Notes: a model not told the origin generated them from the letters alone. A stretch of DNA of 64,000 nucleotides from an uncultured Lachnospiraceae bacterium (GCA_902789555.1 CADAOF010000003.1:91828-155827), one strand, 5' to 3'. Numbered from the stretch's first letter, positions 1 to 10,465 are shown. Made by a program: numbers and translations.

Positions 1-175
1 CGGGCTCGGGTCCGGGGCCCGCAGGTTCGGATAAAATATCTTCCTGCAGTTCGGGACGGATCTCCGGTGCGGGCGTTTCCTCCGCCGCGGGAGCGCCGAA
101 GGGTGTCCCGCATTCCGGACAGAAAACGGCGTCGTCTTCAAGCGTCGCGCCGCAGTTCGTACAGAATTTGGACAT
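1..175 (-). CDS. Zinc-ribbon protein, N-terminal part (runs off the window)
   Basis: The start codon is at 175, with an AAGGAG ribosome binding site just upstream on the minus strand. The first 25 residues form a zinc ribbon (CTNCG ... FCPECG), a two-CxxC treble-clef typical of small Clostridia membrane or regulatory proteins. An acidic, proline-rich linker follows. The rest lies outside the window, so no function can be given. It sits 22 bases downstream of the ABC-F gene on the same strand and is probably co-transcribed. Three other proteins in the first 22 kb carry similar ribbons. Confidence 0.75.
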   Translation of the reverse strand, partial: MSKFCTNCGATLEDDAVFCPECGTPFGAPAAEETPAPEIRPELQEDILSEPAGPGPEP

Positions 176-197
176 GAGAGTTCTCCTTTCCCGGGGC

Positions 198-1823
198 TCA
201 GTCTTCGGTCCCGGCATTGTAGACCATGCGCTTCATGGCCATGATGTCGTCCGCCAGGTATTCGTCATAGGTCGTGATCTTGTCGATGATCCTGCCCTGG
301 ATGATCTCAATGATGCGGTTTGCGGTGGTCTGGACGATCTGATGGTCGCGGGAGGTGAAGAGGATCACGCCCGGGAATCTGATCATACCGTTGTTGAGTG
401 CGGTGATCGATTCCATGTCCAGATGGTTGGTCGGCTCGTCGAAGATCAGGACGTTCGCGCCGCTGATCATCATCTTCGAGAACATGCAGCGCACGCGCTC
501 GCCCCCGGAAAGGACCGTCAGCTTCTTCACGCCGTCGTCACCGGCGAAGAGCATGCGGCCGAGGAAGCCGCGGACATAGGTCATGTCCTTGACGGGAGAG
601 TAGCCGGTCAGCCATTCGGTGATGGTAAGGTCGGCCTTGAACTCGTCGGAACTGTCCTTCGGGAAGTAGGCGCGGCTCGTGGTGACGCCCCATTTGTAGG
701 AACCGCTGTCGGGTTCCATCTCGCCCATGAGGATCTGGAAGAGCACGGTCTTGGCAAATTCGTCGGCGCCCACGAAGGCGACCTTGTCGTCATGCCGCAG
801 TACGAAACTGATATCGTCCAGGATCTTCACGCCCTGGATGGACTTGCTGAGGTGCTTCACTTCCAGCACCTCGTTGCCGATCGTGCGGTCGGGACGGAAA
901 TCGATGTAGGGGTACTTGCGGCTCGAAGGGCGGATGTCGTCCAGCTGGATCTTTTCCAGGGCACGCTTTCTTGAGGTCGCCTGCTTGGATTTCGAGGCGT
1001 TCGCGGAGAAGCGCTGGATGAATTCCTGCAGTTCCTTGATCTGTTCCTCTTTCTTCTTGTTGGCTTCCTTCATCTGGCGCACGCGTAGCTGGCTGGATTC
1101 GTACCAGAAATCGTAGTTGCCGGCGTAGAGCTGGATCTTGTTGTAGTCGATGTCCGCGATCATGGTGCAGACCTTGTTGAGGAAATAGCGGTCATGAGAG
1201 ACGACGATCACGGTGTTCTCGAAATTGATCAGGAATTCCTCGAGCCAGGCGATGGCGGCGAGGTCCAGATGGTTGGTCGGCTCGTCCATGAGCAGGATGT
1301 CGGGGTTGCCGAAGAGCGCCTGGGCGAGCAGGACTTTCACCTTCTCGGCGCCGGAGAGCTCGCTCATCATCTTCTCGTGCAGCTCCGGCTCGATGCCGAG
1401 GCCGTTCAGGAGGGTCGCCGCATCGGACTCGGCCTCCCAGCCGTTCATGGAGGCAAATTCGGCTTCCAGCTCGCTTGCGCGGATGCCGTCCTCCTCGGTG
1501 AAGTCCTCCTTCATGTAGAGGGCGTCCTTCTCCTTCATGACTTCGAAAAGCCGCGGGTTGCCGAGCATGACGGTTTCCAGGACCTGGTGTGCGTCATAGG
1601 CATTGTGGTCCTGCTTCAGGATGCTGATGCGTTCGCCGGGCGTGACGAACACGTCCCCCTTGGACGGCTCCAGTTCGCCGGTGAGGACGCGCAGGAAGGT
1701 GGACTTGCCGGCGCCGTTCGCCCCGATGATGCCGTAGCATTCGCCGGGGACGAATTTGACGTTGACGTCTTCGAAAAGCGGTACTTTGCCGAACCGCACG
1801 GTAACATTGCTGACAGTGATCAT
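198..1823 (-). CDS. ABC-F family ATPase (YbiT/YkpA-like)
   Basis: A 541-residue soluble protein with two ABC nucleotide-binding domains and no membrane segments, the layout of ABC-F proteins that act on ribosomes. Domain 1 has Walker A GANGAGKST and Walker B ILLMDEPTNHLD. The inter-domain linker is rich in Lys/Glu (about residues 240-300, the P-site tRNA interaction region of the family). Domain 2 has signature LSGGERVR and LIFDEPTNHLDME. Domain 2's Walker A region (VGADEFAKTVLF) departs from GxxGxGKS/T, as in YbiT-type members. The start at 1823 is preferred over an upstream TTG because GAGGAG lies four bases before the ATG. Whether it is a housekeeping translation factor or gives antibiotic protection cannot be told from sequence; the YbiT subgroup is mostly housekeeping. 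Confidence 0.9.
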   Translation of the reverse strand: MITVSNVTVRFGKVPLFEDVNVKFVPGECYGIIGANGAGKSTFLRVLTGELEPSKGDVFVTPGERISILKQDHNAYDAHQVLETVMLGNPRLFEVMKEKDALYMKEDFTEEDGIRASELEAEFASMNGWEAESDAATLLNGLGIEPELHEKMMSELSGAEKVKVLLAQALFGNPDILLMDEPTNHLDLAAIAWLEEFLINFENTVIVVSHDRYFLNKVCTMIADIDYNKIQLYAGNYDFWYESSQLRVRQMKEANKKKEEQIKELQEFIQRFSANASKSKQATSRKRALEKIQLDDIRPSSRKYPYIDFRPDRTIGNEVLEVKHLSKSIQGVKILDDISFVLRHDDKVAFVGADEFAKTVLFQILMGEMEPDSGSYKWGVTTSRAYFPKDSSDEFKADLTITEWLTGYSPVKDMTYVRGFLGRMLFAGDDGVKKLTVLSGGERVRCMFSKMMISGANVLIFDEPTNHLDMESITALNNGMIRFPGVILFTSRDHQIVQTTANRIIEIIQGRIIDKITTYDEYLADDIMAMKRMVYNAGTED

Positions 1824-1927
1824 AAGTCTCCTCAATCAATACACATAATCCCTTATATTTTCTCATAAATCCCGGAAAAATCAAGATGGAAAAGCGCGGC
1901 GGGGCCTAATTTTTGCACTGTGTTTCG

Positions 1928-1961
1928 TTGACTTGACTGCGTGCCTGTGCTACCATATATT
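1928..1961 (+). promoter_or_regulatory. Sigma-A promoter(s) for the Na/phosphate symporter
   Basis: Two overlapping candidates: TTGACT (1928-1933) with TACCAT (1951-1956), and TTGACT (1933-1938) with TATATT (1956-1961). Both spacers are 17 bases. Either would start transcription about 40 bases before the gene at 2004. Confidence 0.6.
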
Positions 1962-2003
1962 GGGTCATATCCGGATGGCTGATACTTGAAAATGAGGTTC
2001 GAA

Positions 2004-3638
2004 ATGGATCTGAAGACAGTATTGTCCTTTTTCGGCGGCATCGGGCTTTTCCTGTACGGCATGTCCGTCATGTCGACAGGACTGAAAAACGCCGCCGGCG
2101 ATAAACTGAAGATCATTCTGGAAAAGGTAGCCGGGAAACGTATCACGGCTATCCTGGTCGGTATTCTGGTGACCATGCTGATCCAGAGCTCGTCGGCCAC
2201 GGACATGATGGTGATCGGCTTCGTGGACTCAGCCCTGATGAACTTGTCCCAGGCGATCGGCGTGATCATGGGGGCGAACATCGGTACCACGGTCACGGCG
2301 CAGATCACGGCTTTTGATCTGGCGAGCTACGCGCCCTTCCTGCTCTTTGCCGGCTGCATCGTTGCCCTGTTCGTGAAGAACACGACCGCTCAGAATATCG
2401 GTAAGGTGGTCCTCGGCTTCGGCATGCTTTTCGTCGGCATCGGGATCCTGAAGAGCGCCATCAAGGTGCTTGCGGACAGCGCGGCCTTCGTAAAGGCCCT
2501 GACCTTCCTGGAGCATCCGGCGGTCTGTATCCTGTTCGGCATTCTGTTTACGGCACTGCTGCAGAGTTCTTCCTCTTCGATCGTCATCTTCCAGGCTTTT
2601 GCCGTGGAGGGGATGCTGAGTTATGAGGAGTGCGTATTCCTGATCATCGGTGCAGCGATCGGTTCGGTGACGCCGAACCTGCTCGCGTCGCTTACGACCG
2701 GCCGGAACGGCAAGCGGACGGCCCTGCTCAATCTGTTTTTCAACCTGATCCGGGGCGCCATGCTGACTTTGATCGTCCTGCTCATCCCGGCGGTGCCGAG
2801 GTTTATTCAAAGCCTGTCGCCCGGAGACGTCGCCCGCCAGGTCGCGAATACCCACACGGTCTTTGCCGTTTTCGCGGTGCTGGTCATCAGCCCCTTCGCG
2901 GACCGGATCGTGAAGCTGACGGAGAAGACGGTTCCGCTCCGGGAAAGCGAGCAGCAGACCCTGGAGGACCGGCGGCTCGTGTATCTCGCAAACATCAGCA
3001 CCAAGACCATCCCTGCGGTGGCCATGAGCCAGGCAAAACTCGAGACCGTCCGGATGGGCGGGATCGCTGCCGGCAACCTGAAGACTGCTGTCCGCTATTT
3101 CTTCGATCCGTCGCAGACAGAACTGTTTGACCAGGTAGAGGAAACGGAAGAGACGGTCGACTGGCTGAACAAGGCGATCGAAGACCGGATGGTGGAACTC
3201 AGGACCATGCCGATGTCGGATAAGGACGTGTTCCGCCTGTCCCGACTGATCCTGGTGGTCTCCAATTTCGAGCGGATCAGCGACCATGCGGAAAACATCA
3301 TTGAGTTCGCGGCGAAGATGAAATCTGCGAAGGCGGTCCTTTCGGAGACTGCCGTGGCGGAACTGAAGACGCTCGCCGACGCGGTGATCGACAACCTGGA
3401 CCGCGCGATGGAGGTCTTCAAAGAGGAACGCTTCGAACTGCTGGAGGAGACGAAGGCAAAGGAGCAGGAGATCGACGACATGCAGGAGCGCTTCATTGCG
3501 AACCACGTCAGCCGGCTGATGACCTCAGCCTGCGACCCGCTCGGCGGCGTTATCTTTACGGACATGTGCACGGACCTCGAGCGCTGCGGCGACCAGGCCA
3601 TGAACATTGCCGAGGCACTCGTGAGAGATCAGGCCTGA
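2004..3638 (+). CDS. Na+/phosphate symporter, NptA/PNaS family with PhoU domain
   Basis: A 544-residue membrane protein. The N-terminal about 310 residues hold two inverted PNaS repeats, each with the family's Gln-Ser-Ser motif (LIQSSSATD and LLQSSSSS) and several hydrophobic helices. The C-terminal about 220 residues are a soluble helical PhoU-like domain. The family imports phosphate with sodium. The start at 2004 is chosen because GAGG at 1995-1998 is well spaced; in-frame starts at 1986 and 1992 lie upstream of it. It has its own promoter, and prfC follows 68 bases later with no clear terminator between. Confidence 0.9.
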   Translation: MDLKTVLSFFGGIGLFLYGMSVMSTGLKNAAGDKLKIILEKVAGKRITAILVGILVTMLIQSSSATDMMVIGFVDSALMNLSQAIGVIMGANIGTTVTAQITAFDLASYAPFLLFAGCIVALFVKNTTAQNIGKVVLGFGMLFVGIGILKSAIKVLADSAAFVKALTFLEHPAVCILFGILFTALLQSSSSSIVIFQAFAVEGMLSYEECVFLIIGAAIGSVTPNLLASLTTGRNGKRTALLNLFFNLIRGAMLTLIVLLIPAVPRFIQSLSPGDVARQVANTHTVFAVFAVLVISPFADRIVKLTEKTVPLRESEQQTLEDRRLVYLANISTKTIPAVAMSQAKLETVRMGGIAAGNLKTAVRYFFDPSQTELFDQVEETEETVDWLNKAIEDRMVELRTMPMSDKDVFRLSRLILVVSNFERISDHAENIIEFAAKMKSAKAVLSETAVAELKTLADAVIDNLDRAMEVFKEERFELLEETKAKEQEIDDMQERFIANHVSRLMTSACDPLGGVIFTDMCTDLERCGDQAMNIAEALVRDQA

Positions 3639-3706
3639 CCGCCTGAAACGGACAAAAAACGAATCCGCTCCGGCGGAAGACGAAAACATACGGAAGAGGC
3701 AAAGCA

Positions 3707-5287
3707 TTGTCAATTACGGAAGAAATCAAGAGACGGCGGACCTTCGCCATCATATCCCACCCCGACGCCGGCAAGACCACGCTCACGGAAAAATTCCTGC
3801 TCTACGGCGGCGCCATCAACCTGGCCGGTTCCGTTAAAGGCCGGAAGACCGCGCGCCACGCCGTGTCCGACTGGATGGAGATCGAAAAGGAGAGAGGCAT
3901 TTCGGTGACCTCCTCGGTGCTCCAGTTCCAGTACGACGGGAAATGCGTCAACATCCTCGACACGCCCGGACACCAGGACTTCTCGGAAGATACTTACCGG
4001 ACACTCATGGCGGCGGACTCCGCGGTCATGGTCATCGACGGCAGCAAGGGCGTCGAGGCGCAGACCATCAAGCTCTTCAAGGTCTGCGTGATGCGGCACA
4101 TTCCGATCTTTACCTTCATCAACAAGATGGACCGTGAGGCGAAGGATCCCTTCGAGCTGCTGGACGACATCGAACACGTGCTGGGCATCGCGACCTGCCC
4201 GGTGAGCTGGCCGCTCGGTTCCGGCAAGTCCTTCAAGGGTATTTACGAACGCGACCGGAAGGTGATCACTACCTTTACCGCGGCGGACGCCGGACAGCAC
4301 GAGATCGCTTCCGAGACGCTGGATCCGGACGCGCCTTCGACCCGGGAAAAGGTCGGCGGCCCGGCCATGGACCAGTTGGCGGAGGATCTGGAACTCCTGG
4401 ATGCCGTAGCCGAACTGGACATGGACGAGGTCCTCGGCGGGCGGCTCAGCCCGGTATTCTTCGGCTCGGCGCTCACGAACTTCGGCGTGCAGAACTTCCT
4501 GGAGCATTTCCTCGCAATGGCACCCTGCCCCGGACCGCGCGCGGCCGATACGCATGTGGTGGAACCGGAGGAACCCTTCTCAGCCTTCGTCTTCAAGATC
4601 CAGGCCAACATGAACAAGGCGCACCGCGACCGCATCGCCTTCCTGCGCATCGTATCCGGAAAGTACACGGCCGGCATGGAAGTGAACCACGTGCAGGGCG
4701 GCCGGAAGATCCGCCTGTCCCAGTCCACCCAGATGATGGCGCAGGAGCGCACGATCGTGGAGGAAGCCTGGGCGGGCGACATCATCGGCGTTTTCGATCC
4801 GGGGATCTTCTCCATCGGCGATACGCTGACGGAAAGCGATGACATTTTCTGCTACGAGGGCATCCCGACCTTCGCGCCGGAGCACTTCGCGAGGCTCCGC
4901 CAGGTCGATACCATGAAGCGCAAGCAGTTCCTGAAGGGCGTGATGCAGATCGCCCAGGAAGGCGCCATCCAGATCTTCCAGGAGATGCGCGGCGGCATGG
5001 AGGAGATCATCGTCGGCGTGGTGGGCGTGCTGCAGTTCGACGTGCTCATGTTCCGCCTGAAGAACGAATACAACGTGGAAGCCGGGCTGGACATGCTGCC
5101 CTATGAATACATCCGCTGGATCGTGAGCGATACCGACCCGGCGAAGATCTCCGGCACTTCCGACATGAAGTGCGTGACTGACCTTAAAGGGCGGCCGCTC
5201 CTGCTCTTTGCCAACAGCTGGAGCCCCGGCATGGTGCTGGACCGCAACCCCGGACTGAAACTCGAAGAATTTGGGAGGAATACGTAA
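3707..5287 (+). CDS. prfC: Peptide chain release factor 3
   Basis: A 526-residue translational GTPase that recycles RF1/RF2 from the ribosome after termination. GTPase motifs are G1 HPDAGKTTL near residue 20, G3 DTPGHQDF near 85, and G4 NKMD near 140; EF-Tu-like domain 2 and the RF3 C-terminal domain follow. Length is normal for the family. The start is TTG at 3707, behind GAAGAGG about seven bases upstream, and no better start is in frame. The next gene, nrdR, begins on the next base, so the two are translated from one message. Confidence 0.95.
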   Translation: MSITEEIKRRRTFAIISHPDAGKTTLTEKFLLYGGAINLAGSVKGRKTARHAVSDWMEIEKERGISVTSSVLQFQYDGKCVNILDTPGHQDFSEDTYRTLMAADSAVMVIDGSKGVEAQTIKLFKVCVMRHIPIFTFINKMDREAKDPFELLDDIEHVLGIATCPVSWPLGSGKSFKGIYERDRKVITTFTAADAGQHEIASETLDPDAPSTREKVGGPAMDQLAEDLELLDAVAELDMDEVLGGRLSPVFFGSALTNFGVQNFLEHFLAMAPCPGPRAADTHVVEPEEPFSAFVFKIQANMNKAHRDRIAFLRIVSGKYTAGMEVNHVQGGRKIRLSQSTQMMAQERTIVEEAWAGDIIGVFDPGIFSIGDTLTESDDIFCYEGIPTFAPEHFARLRQVDTMKRKQFLKGVMQIAQEGAIQIFQEMRGGMEEIIVGVVGVLQFDVLMFRLKNEYNVEAGLDMLPYEYIRWIVSDTDPAKISGTSDMKCVTDLKGRPLLLFANSWSPGMVLDRNPGLKLEEFGRNT

Positions 5288-5737
5288 ATGAAATGCCCCT
5301 TTTGCAGCGCGGAAGATACGAAAGTTATCGATTCCCGTCCCGCCGAAGGCACGATCAGAAGACGCCGCCAGTGCGAAAAATGCGGCAAGCGCTTTACGAC
5401 CTATGAACGTGTGGAAGTGATCCCGCTCATGGTGATCAAGAAGGACGGCGTGCGCGAGGAATTCGACCGCTCGAAGATCGAAAAGGGCATTTTCCGTGCC
5501 TGCCACAAGCGCCCGGTACCCGTCGACCGGATCACCGGCCTCGTGGACGATATCGAGAACGAGCTGATTGGGAGCGGAGAGAAGGAGATCCCGTCGAACG
5601 TGATCGGCGAGATGGTCATGAACAAGCTGGCGGCCCTGGACGGCGTCGCCTACGTCCGCTTTGCTTCGGTCTACCGCGAATTCAAGGACCTGGATACTCT
5701 GCTCGAAGAGATCAACAAGCTGGCGCATAAGAAATGA
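5288..5737 (+). CDS. nrdR: Transcriptional repressor of ribonucleotide reductase genes, NrdR
   Basis: A 149-residue protein with an N-terminal zinc ribbon (MKCPFC ... CEKCGKRFTTYERVE) and an ATP-cone domain (about residues 46-136) that senses ATP/dATP. NrdR represses nrd operons when dATP is high. All four zinc-binding cysteines are present. It lies directly after prfC and overlaps the next gene by four bases (ATGA), so it is probably translationally coupled to it. No nrd genes are in the window. Confidence 0.96.
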   Translation: MKCPFCSAEDTKVIDSRPAEGTIRRRRQCEKCGKRFTTYERVEVIPLMVIKKDGVREEFDRSKIEKGIFRACHKRPVPVDRITGLVDDIENELIGSGEKEIPSNVIGEMVMNKLAALDGVAYVRFASVYREFKDLDTLLEEINKLAHKK

Positions 5738-6249
5738 ACGGCCCGCTTCACCTGTTTTATCCGACGGAATATGTCTCCGGGATCGCTGAGATCACGCCGG
5801 AGTGGCTTTCCGCGCGCGGGGCGAAAGGCGTCGTCTTTGATATCGACAACACCGTGGTCCCGCAGGACGCGCCGGCAGACGAGGCGGCAAGACGCTATTT
5901 CGAGAAACTGCACGCGGCAGGGATAAAGACCTTCGTGGTCTCAAACAATGCGGAGCCGCGGGTAAAGGCCTTTGCCGAGGCGGTCGGCTGCGGCTACTGC
6001 CATAAGGCAAAAAAGCCGTCGCGAAGAGGGTATCTCGCGGCGATCCGGGGCATGCACCTCAGACGCAGGGAAGTGGTCGTCGTGGGCGACCAGCTTTTTA
6101 CGGACATCTGGGGCGCGAACCGCTCGCGCATCCGGAGCGTGCTCGTCGCACCTCTCGAACCGAAAAAAGACACGGCCGGCGTACGCCTCAAACGGCCTTT
6201 CGAGAAGATCGTTTTCGGCTTCTGGAAAAGACGCCAAAAAAATAGTTGA
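5734..6249 (+). CDS. yqeG: YqeG family HAD-type phosphatase
   Basis: A 171-residue member of the YqeG (HAD class IIIA) family. Motif I is VVFDIDNTVV, motif II is VVSNN, the conserved Lys lies in KKPSRRGY, and motif III is VVVGDQLFTDIWGANR. These are the catalytic positions of an Asp-dependent phosphatase. The related eukaryotic enzyme is a phosphatidylglycerophosphate phosphatase, so a role in lipid phosphate chemistry is possible, but the bacterial substrate is unsettled. It overlaps the end of nrdR by four bases. Confidence 0.88.
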   Translation: MNGPLHLFYPTEYVSGIAEITPEWLSARGAKGVVFDIDNTVVPQDAPADEAARRYFEKLHAAGIKTFVVSNNAEPRVKAFAEAVGCGYCHKAKKPSRRGYLAAIRGMHLRRREVVVVGDQLFTDIWGANRSRIRSVLVAPLEPKKDTAGVRLKRPFEKIVFGFWKRRQKNS

Positions 6250-6274
6250 AATCGGCGTTTTTATCGCATATAAT
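6246..6274 (+). promoter_or_regulatory. Sigma-A promoter of efp
   Basis: TTGAAA (6246-6251), a 17-base spacer, then perfect TATAAT (6269-6274). The -35 box overlaps the yqeG stop codon. Transcription would start near 6281, giving a 68-base leader. Confidence 0.8.
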
Positions 6275-6348
6275 ATTGCAGGAAAATCAGACAACCGGCG
6301 CCGCAGGGCGCATCGAAAGAAAACCCTACAGACTTCAGGAGGAACTTT

Positions 6349-6906
6349 ATGGTATCAGCAGGTGATTTCAAGAACGGCATTACGATCGAATATGAGGACG
6401 GCGTCTGGCAGATCATTGAATTCCAGCACGTCAAACCCGGCAAGGGCGCTGCCTTTGTCCGCACCAAACTGAAAAACATCATCAGCGGCGGCGTCGTGGA
6501 AACTTCCTTCCGCCCGACCGACCGTTTCGAAAACGCCATCATCGACCGCAAGGACATGCAGTATCTGTACAACGACGGCGATTTCTACTACTTCATGGAC
6601 AATGAGACCTTCGAACAGGTCGCGCTGACGAAAGATCAGATCGGCGACACGCTGAAGTTCGTGAAGGAAAACGAGATCTGCAAGCTCTGCTCCTACAAGG
6701 GGAACGTCTTCTCCGTGGAACCGCCTCTCTTCGTGGAACTGGAGATCACCGACACCGAACCCGGCTTCAAGGGCAACACCGCGACCGGCGCCACCAAGCC
6801 CGCCATCGTGGAGACCGGCGCGCAGATCGCCGTTCCGCTGTTCGTGAACCAGGGCGACCGCGTACGCATCGACACCCGTACCGGCGAATACATGCAGAGA
6901 GCGTAA
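6349..6906 (+). CDS. efp: Elongation factor P
   Basis: A 185-residue protein with the three beta-barrel domains of EF-P (KOW-like, then two OB folds). EF-P enters the ribosomal E site and relieves stalling at polyproline. The tip loop that contacts tRNA reads [11 protein letters not shown], with the Lys at the modifiable position. I cannot tell how it is modified; no epmA/epmB- or ymfI-like gene is visible. AGGAGG lies seven bases before the ATG. It has its own promoter and a strong terminator, so it is monocistronic. Confidence 0.96.
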   Translation: MVSAGDFKNGITIEYEDGVWQIIEFQHVKPGKGAAFVRTKLKNIISGGVVETSFRPTDRFENAIIDRKDMQYLYNDGDFYYFMDNETFEQVALTKDQIGDTLKFVKENEICKLCSYKGNVFSVEPPLFVELEITDTEPGFKGNTATGATKPAIVETGAQIAVPLFVNQGDRVRIDTRTGEYMQRA

Positions 6907-6941
6907 GATTCGCAGAGCTGCCGCAGAGACTTGCGGCGCAC

Positions 6942-6978
6942 AAAAAACGGAAGGCAAATGCCTTCCGTTTTTTGTTTT
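6942..6978. terminator. Intrinsic terminator after efp, usable from both sides
   Basis: A perfect eight-base-pair stem (CGGAAGGC / GCCTTCCG) with AAAT loop, A-tract before and T-tract after. It lies between convergent efp and the malic enzyme gene. Confidence 0.9.
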
Positions 6979-6980
6979 TA

Positions 6981-7036
6981 TGTCATCCTGAGACGCGGAG
7001 CGGCGAAGGATCCTTCACTTCGCTCAGGATGACAGG
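6981..7036. repeat. Dispersed inverted repeat, copy 1
   Basis: Arms GTCATCCTGAG (6982-6992) and CTCAGGATGAC (7023-7033) flank a GAAGGATCCTTC palindrome. A related copy lies at 13404-13460. It is a REP-like intergenic element in a convergent gap. Confidence 0.7.
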
Positions 7037-7068
7037 AGAGTGGGTCAGGAGAGTGTGACAAGGAATGC

Positions 7069-8241
<1,173 letters not shown>

Positions 8242-8252
8242 GCTAAGCTCCT

Positions 8253-9365
8253 TTATTTGTTTTCAAAGTCGAAATGATACGGCAGGTTAAAGCGGTCTCT
8301 GAGACCGATGAGTTCCTTCTGGATGGATTCGCCCACCGGAACGCCCTTGTCTTTTCTGTCCTGCCAGGCTTCCCATTCCTTTTCGCCGGCGGTGTAGATG
8401 CGGTCTGCGCCAGGGGCCTTTTCGGAATTCCGGAGGCCGCGCAGGATCTCGCCGGTCGTATGCTTAAAGGTGTCCAGACCCATGAAGAATTCGGGGTTGA
8501 TGACGAAGAAGAAGTGGCCGAGGCGGTACATGCGGTTCGTGCCGTCGGGGTTCTTCCCGGAAAGCTCCTTCATGAAGGGACCGCCGCAGAGCGCCGCGGA
8601 GAGGATCTCCACGATGGTGGTGAAGCCGTAGCCCTTGTAGCCGCCGGTCGCTTCGCCGAGGCCGCCGATGGAAAGAAGAGCGCACTTACCGGCGCGCATG
8701 TCCTTTAGGATCTGGCCGGAATCGGTCATGGTGCCGCCGTCCTTTGTGACGACGAGGCCGGCAGGAGTCTCTTTGCCGCTTCTTTCGTAGAACTCGATCT
8801 TGCCGTTCTGGACGATGCTCGTCGCACAGTCGAAGTTGAAGGGGAAGTCCTCATCGGTCGGCATGGTGAAGGTGAAGGGGTTCGTTCCCATCATCGGCTC
8901 CACGCCCCAGGTCGGCGCCACGGAAGGGCGGGCGTTGGTCCCGGAAATGCCGATCATGCCGGCCTTCTCCGCCATGGTGGTCCAGTAACCGGCGATGCCG
9001 TAGTGGGTGGAATTCATGATGGCGCCGCCGGCCATGCCGTAGACTTTCGCCTTTTCAATCAGCTTTTCCATCATGTGATAGCTTGCCACCATGCCCATGC
9101 CGTTGTTCGCGTCCATGACGACGGTAGTGGGGGTCTCTTTCAGAATGTCGATCTTCGTGACCGGCAGCAGAGTGCCGTTGTCGATGCGGTCCAGATAGAT
9201 CGGCTTAAAACGGTTGCAGCCGTGGCTTTCGATGCCGCGGCGGTCCGATTCCAGAAGCACGTCGGCGCAGATCTTCGCGTCCTCCTCCGGCACGCCGTAG
9301 GCCTTGAACACGTCGATCATGAAGTTGTTCATGAGTTCCCAGGAAACATAGGGTCTGGTTTCCAT
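8253..9365 (-). CDS. Malate/L-lactate/ureidoglycolate dehydrogenase family protein (LDH2 fold)
   Basis: A 370-residue NAD(P)-dependent oxidoreductase of the LDH2/MDH2 family, unrelated to classical Rossmann malate dehydrogenases. Supporting segments are ESDRRGIESHGCNRF near the N terminus (catalytic His), MDANNGMG, and NPFTFTMPT before the C-terminal lobe with GYKGYGF. The start at 9365 is set by AGGAGG seven bases upstream; the longer reading frame would start inside the leader. Substrate may be malate, lactate or another 2-hydroxy acid. Pairing with malic enzyme favours malate, which is inference. Confidence 0.88.
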   Translation of the reverse strand: METRPYVSWELMNNFMIDVFKAYGVPEEDAKICADVLLESDRRGIESHGCNRFKPIYLDRIDNGTLLPVTKIDILKETPTTVVMDANNGMGMVASYHMMEKLIEKAKVYGMAGGAIMNSTHYGIAGYWTTMAEKAGMIGISGTNARPSVAPTWGVEPMMGTNPFTFTMPTDEDFPFNFDCATSIVQNGKIEFYERSGKETPAGLVVTKDGGTMTDSGQILKDMRAGKCALLSIGGLGEATGGYKGYGFTTIVEILSAALCGGPFMKELSGKNPDGTNRMYRLGHFFFVINPEFFMGLDTFKHTTGEILRGLRNSEKAPGADRIYTAGEKEWEAWQDRKDKGVPVGESIQKELIGLRDRFNLPYHFDFENK

Positions 9366-9415
9366 TTTAACCTCCTTGAAGAAGGCAGGACGCACCTGCC
9401 TGATTTTCCGCAGAT

Positions 9416-9444
9416 ACTTTACTCCTTTTCCCGCTGCTTTTCAA
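9416..9444 (-). promoter_or_regulatory. Sigma-A promoter for the dehydrogenase/malic enzyme operon
   Basis: On the minus strand: TTGAAA (9439-9444), 17-base spacer, TAAAGT (9416-9421). The leader includes a small GGCAGG/CCTGCC hairpin (9384-9400) before the ribosome binding site. Confidence 0.7.
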
Positions 9445-9536
9445 GAAGGAGATGCGGAAAAAGACCTGCTTGCAGTAAAAAAACCTTCGAAAGGCGCGAT
9501 TTCTTAAATTTTCGTAAATTAATAGGAAGAAAGTTC

Positions 9537-9564
9537 TTTACAGATCTTCGAAAAAGAGTAAAAT
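9537..9564 (+). promoter_or_regulatory. Sigma-A promoter for the zinc-ribbon membrane protein
   Basis: TTTACA (9537-9542), 16-base spacer, TAAAAT (9559-9564). The leader holds a GGGTCAGATGACCC hairpin before the GAGAGGAG site. It is divergent from the 9416-9444 promoter. Confidence 0.65.
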
Positions 9565-9615
9565 TGTTTCAGGGTCAGATGACCCGCAACCCTTATCCCG
9601 AGAGGAGAAGAAAAA

Positions 9616-10386
9616 ATGATCAAAACCATTTATCAAAGAGCGATTGCCGTTCTGATGAAGAAGCCGATCCGTCTGTGGGCCATCGGTCTTCTCGGCGCCG
9701 TGCTGGTTGGTTTTTTAAGCTTGCTTGGCGGATTCGTTCCGATCATCGGCATCATCCTGACGACGCCGGCTGAAATCGGTCTGCTGCTCGTCTATCTGCA
9801 CGGCTACCGCGGCGAGGAGGTCTACTCCGCCCAACTGCTGGAAGTCTATGAGAAGAAGGATGACACCTGGAAACGCCTCGTGATCGGCATGCTGTGGAAG
9901 GACCTGTGGGTCTTCATCTGGGCGCTGATCCCGATCGCCGGCATCGTCCTTGCCATTATCAAGTCCTATCAGTACCGCCTGACCCCTTACATCCTGGCGC
10001 AGGAACCTGAAGTGAAGCCCACCGACGCCATCAGACTGTCCAAGGAACGCACCAAGGGCTACGTCGGCGCGATGTTCGGCGCGGACTTCCTGCCTTACCT
10101 GGCCGTCAGCATCGTCGCCATGATCCTGGCCGCGCTTGCCCGCATCAAGTACATCGGCTGGTTGTTCGGCATCGTGCTGTTCGTCGTGGTCCTGGCCTGC
10201 GCGCTGTTCATGAGACTGTTCCTCGGCCTCGTCGGCGCAGCGTTCTATGAAGAACTGATGCACCCGACCATGCCCGCTCCCGGCGCACAGGCCGGCGGCG
10301 AGAAGGTGTTCTGCCCGCAGTGCGGTGCTGCCGTTGATAAGGGCACCGCGTTCTGCCCGAGCTGCGGCGCGAAGATCGAACAGTAA
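9616..10386 (+). CDS. Membrane protein with C-terminal zinc ribbon (DUF975-like)
   Basis: A 256-residue protein with four to five hydrophobic segments (about residues 20-45, 50-65, 95-118, 155-175, 180-205), then a linker and a C-terminal zinc ribbon (FCPQCGAAVDKGTAFCPSCG). The N-terminal half (polytopic, glycine-rich, with an amphipathic segment between helices 2 and 3) resembles DUF975-type integral membrane proteins, a weak match made from memory. Function is unknown. It has its own promoter and terminator and so is monocistronic. Confidence 0.75.
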   Translation: MIKTIYQRAIAVLMKKPIRLWAIGLLGAVLVGFLSLLGGFVPIIGIILTTPAEIGLLLVYLHGYRGEEVYSAQLLEVYEKKDDTWKRLVIGMLWKDLWVFIWALIPIAGIVLAIIKSYQYRLTPYILAQEPEVKPTDAIRLSKERTKGYVGAMFGADFLPYLAVSIVAMILAALARIKYIGWLFGIVLFVVVLACALFMRLFLGLVGAAFYEELMHPTMPAPGAQAGGEKVFCPQCGAAVDKGTAFCPSCGAKIEQ

Positions 10387-10430
10387 AACACCCGCTGTCA
10401 CGGTGAAAACCGCGTGTGATGCATGCGGAA

Positions 10431-10465
10431 AAGAGCTGCAGGAGATCCCCTGCGGCTCTTTTTTC
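10431..10465 (+). terminator. Intrinsic terminator
   Basis: Stem AAGAGC-GCAGG / CCTGC-GCTCTT with a short loop, followed by a T-run. It ends the zinc-ribbon membrane gene and directly abuts the next promoter. Confidence 0.85.

Noticed and set aside
9565-9615. Riboswitch before the zinc-ribbon membrane gene
   Set aside because: Only a simple GGGTC/GACCC hairpin is present; no match to a known aptamer.
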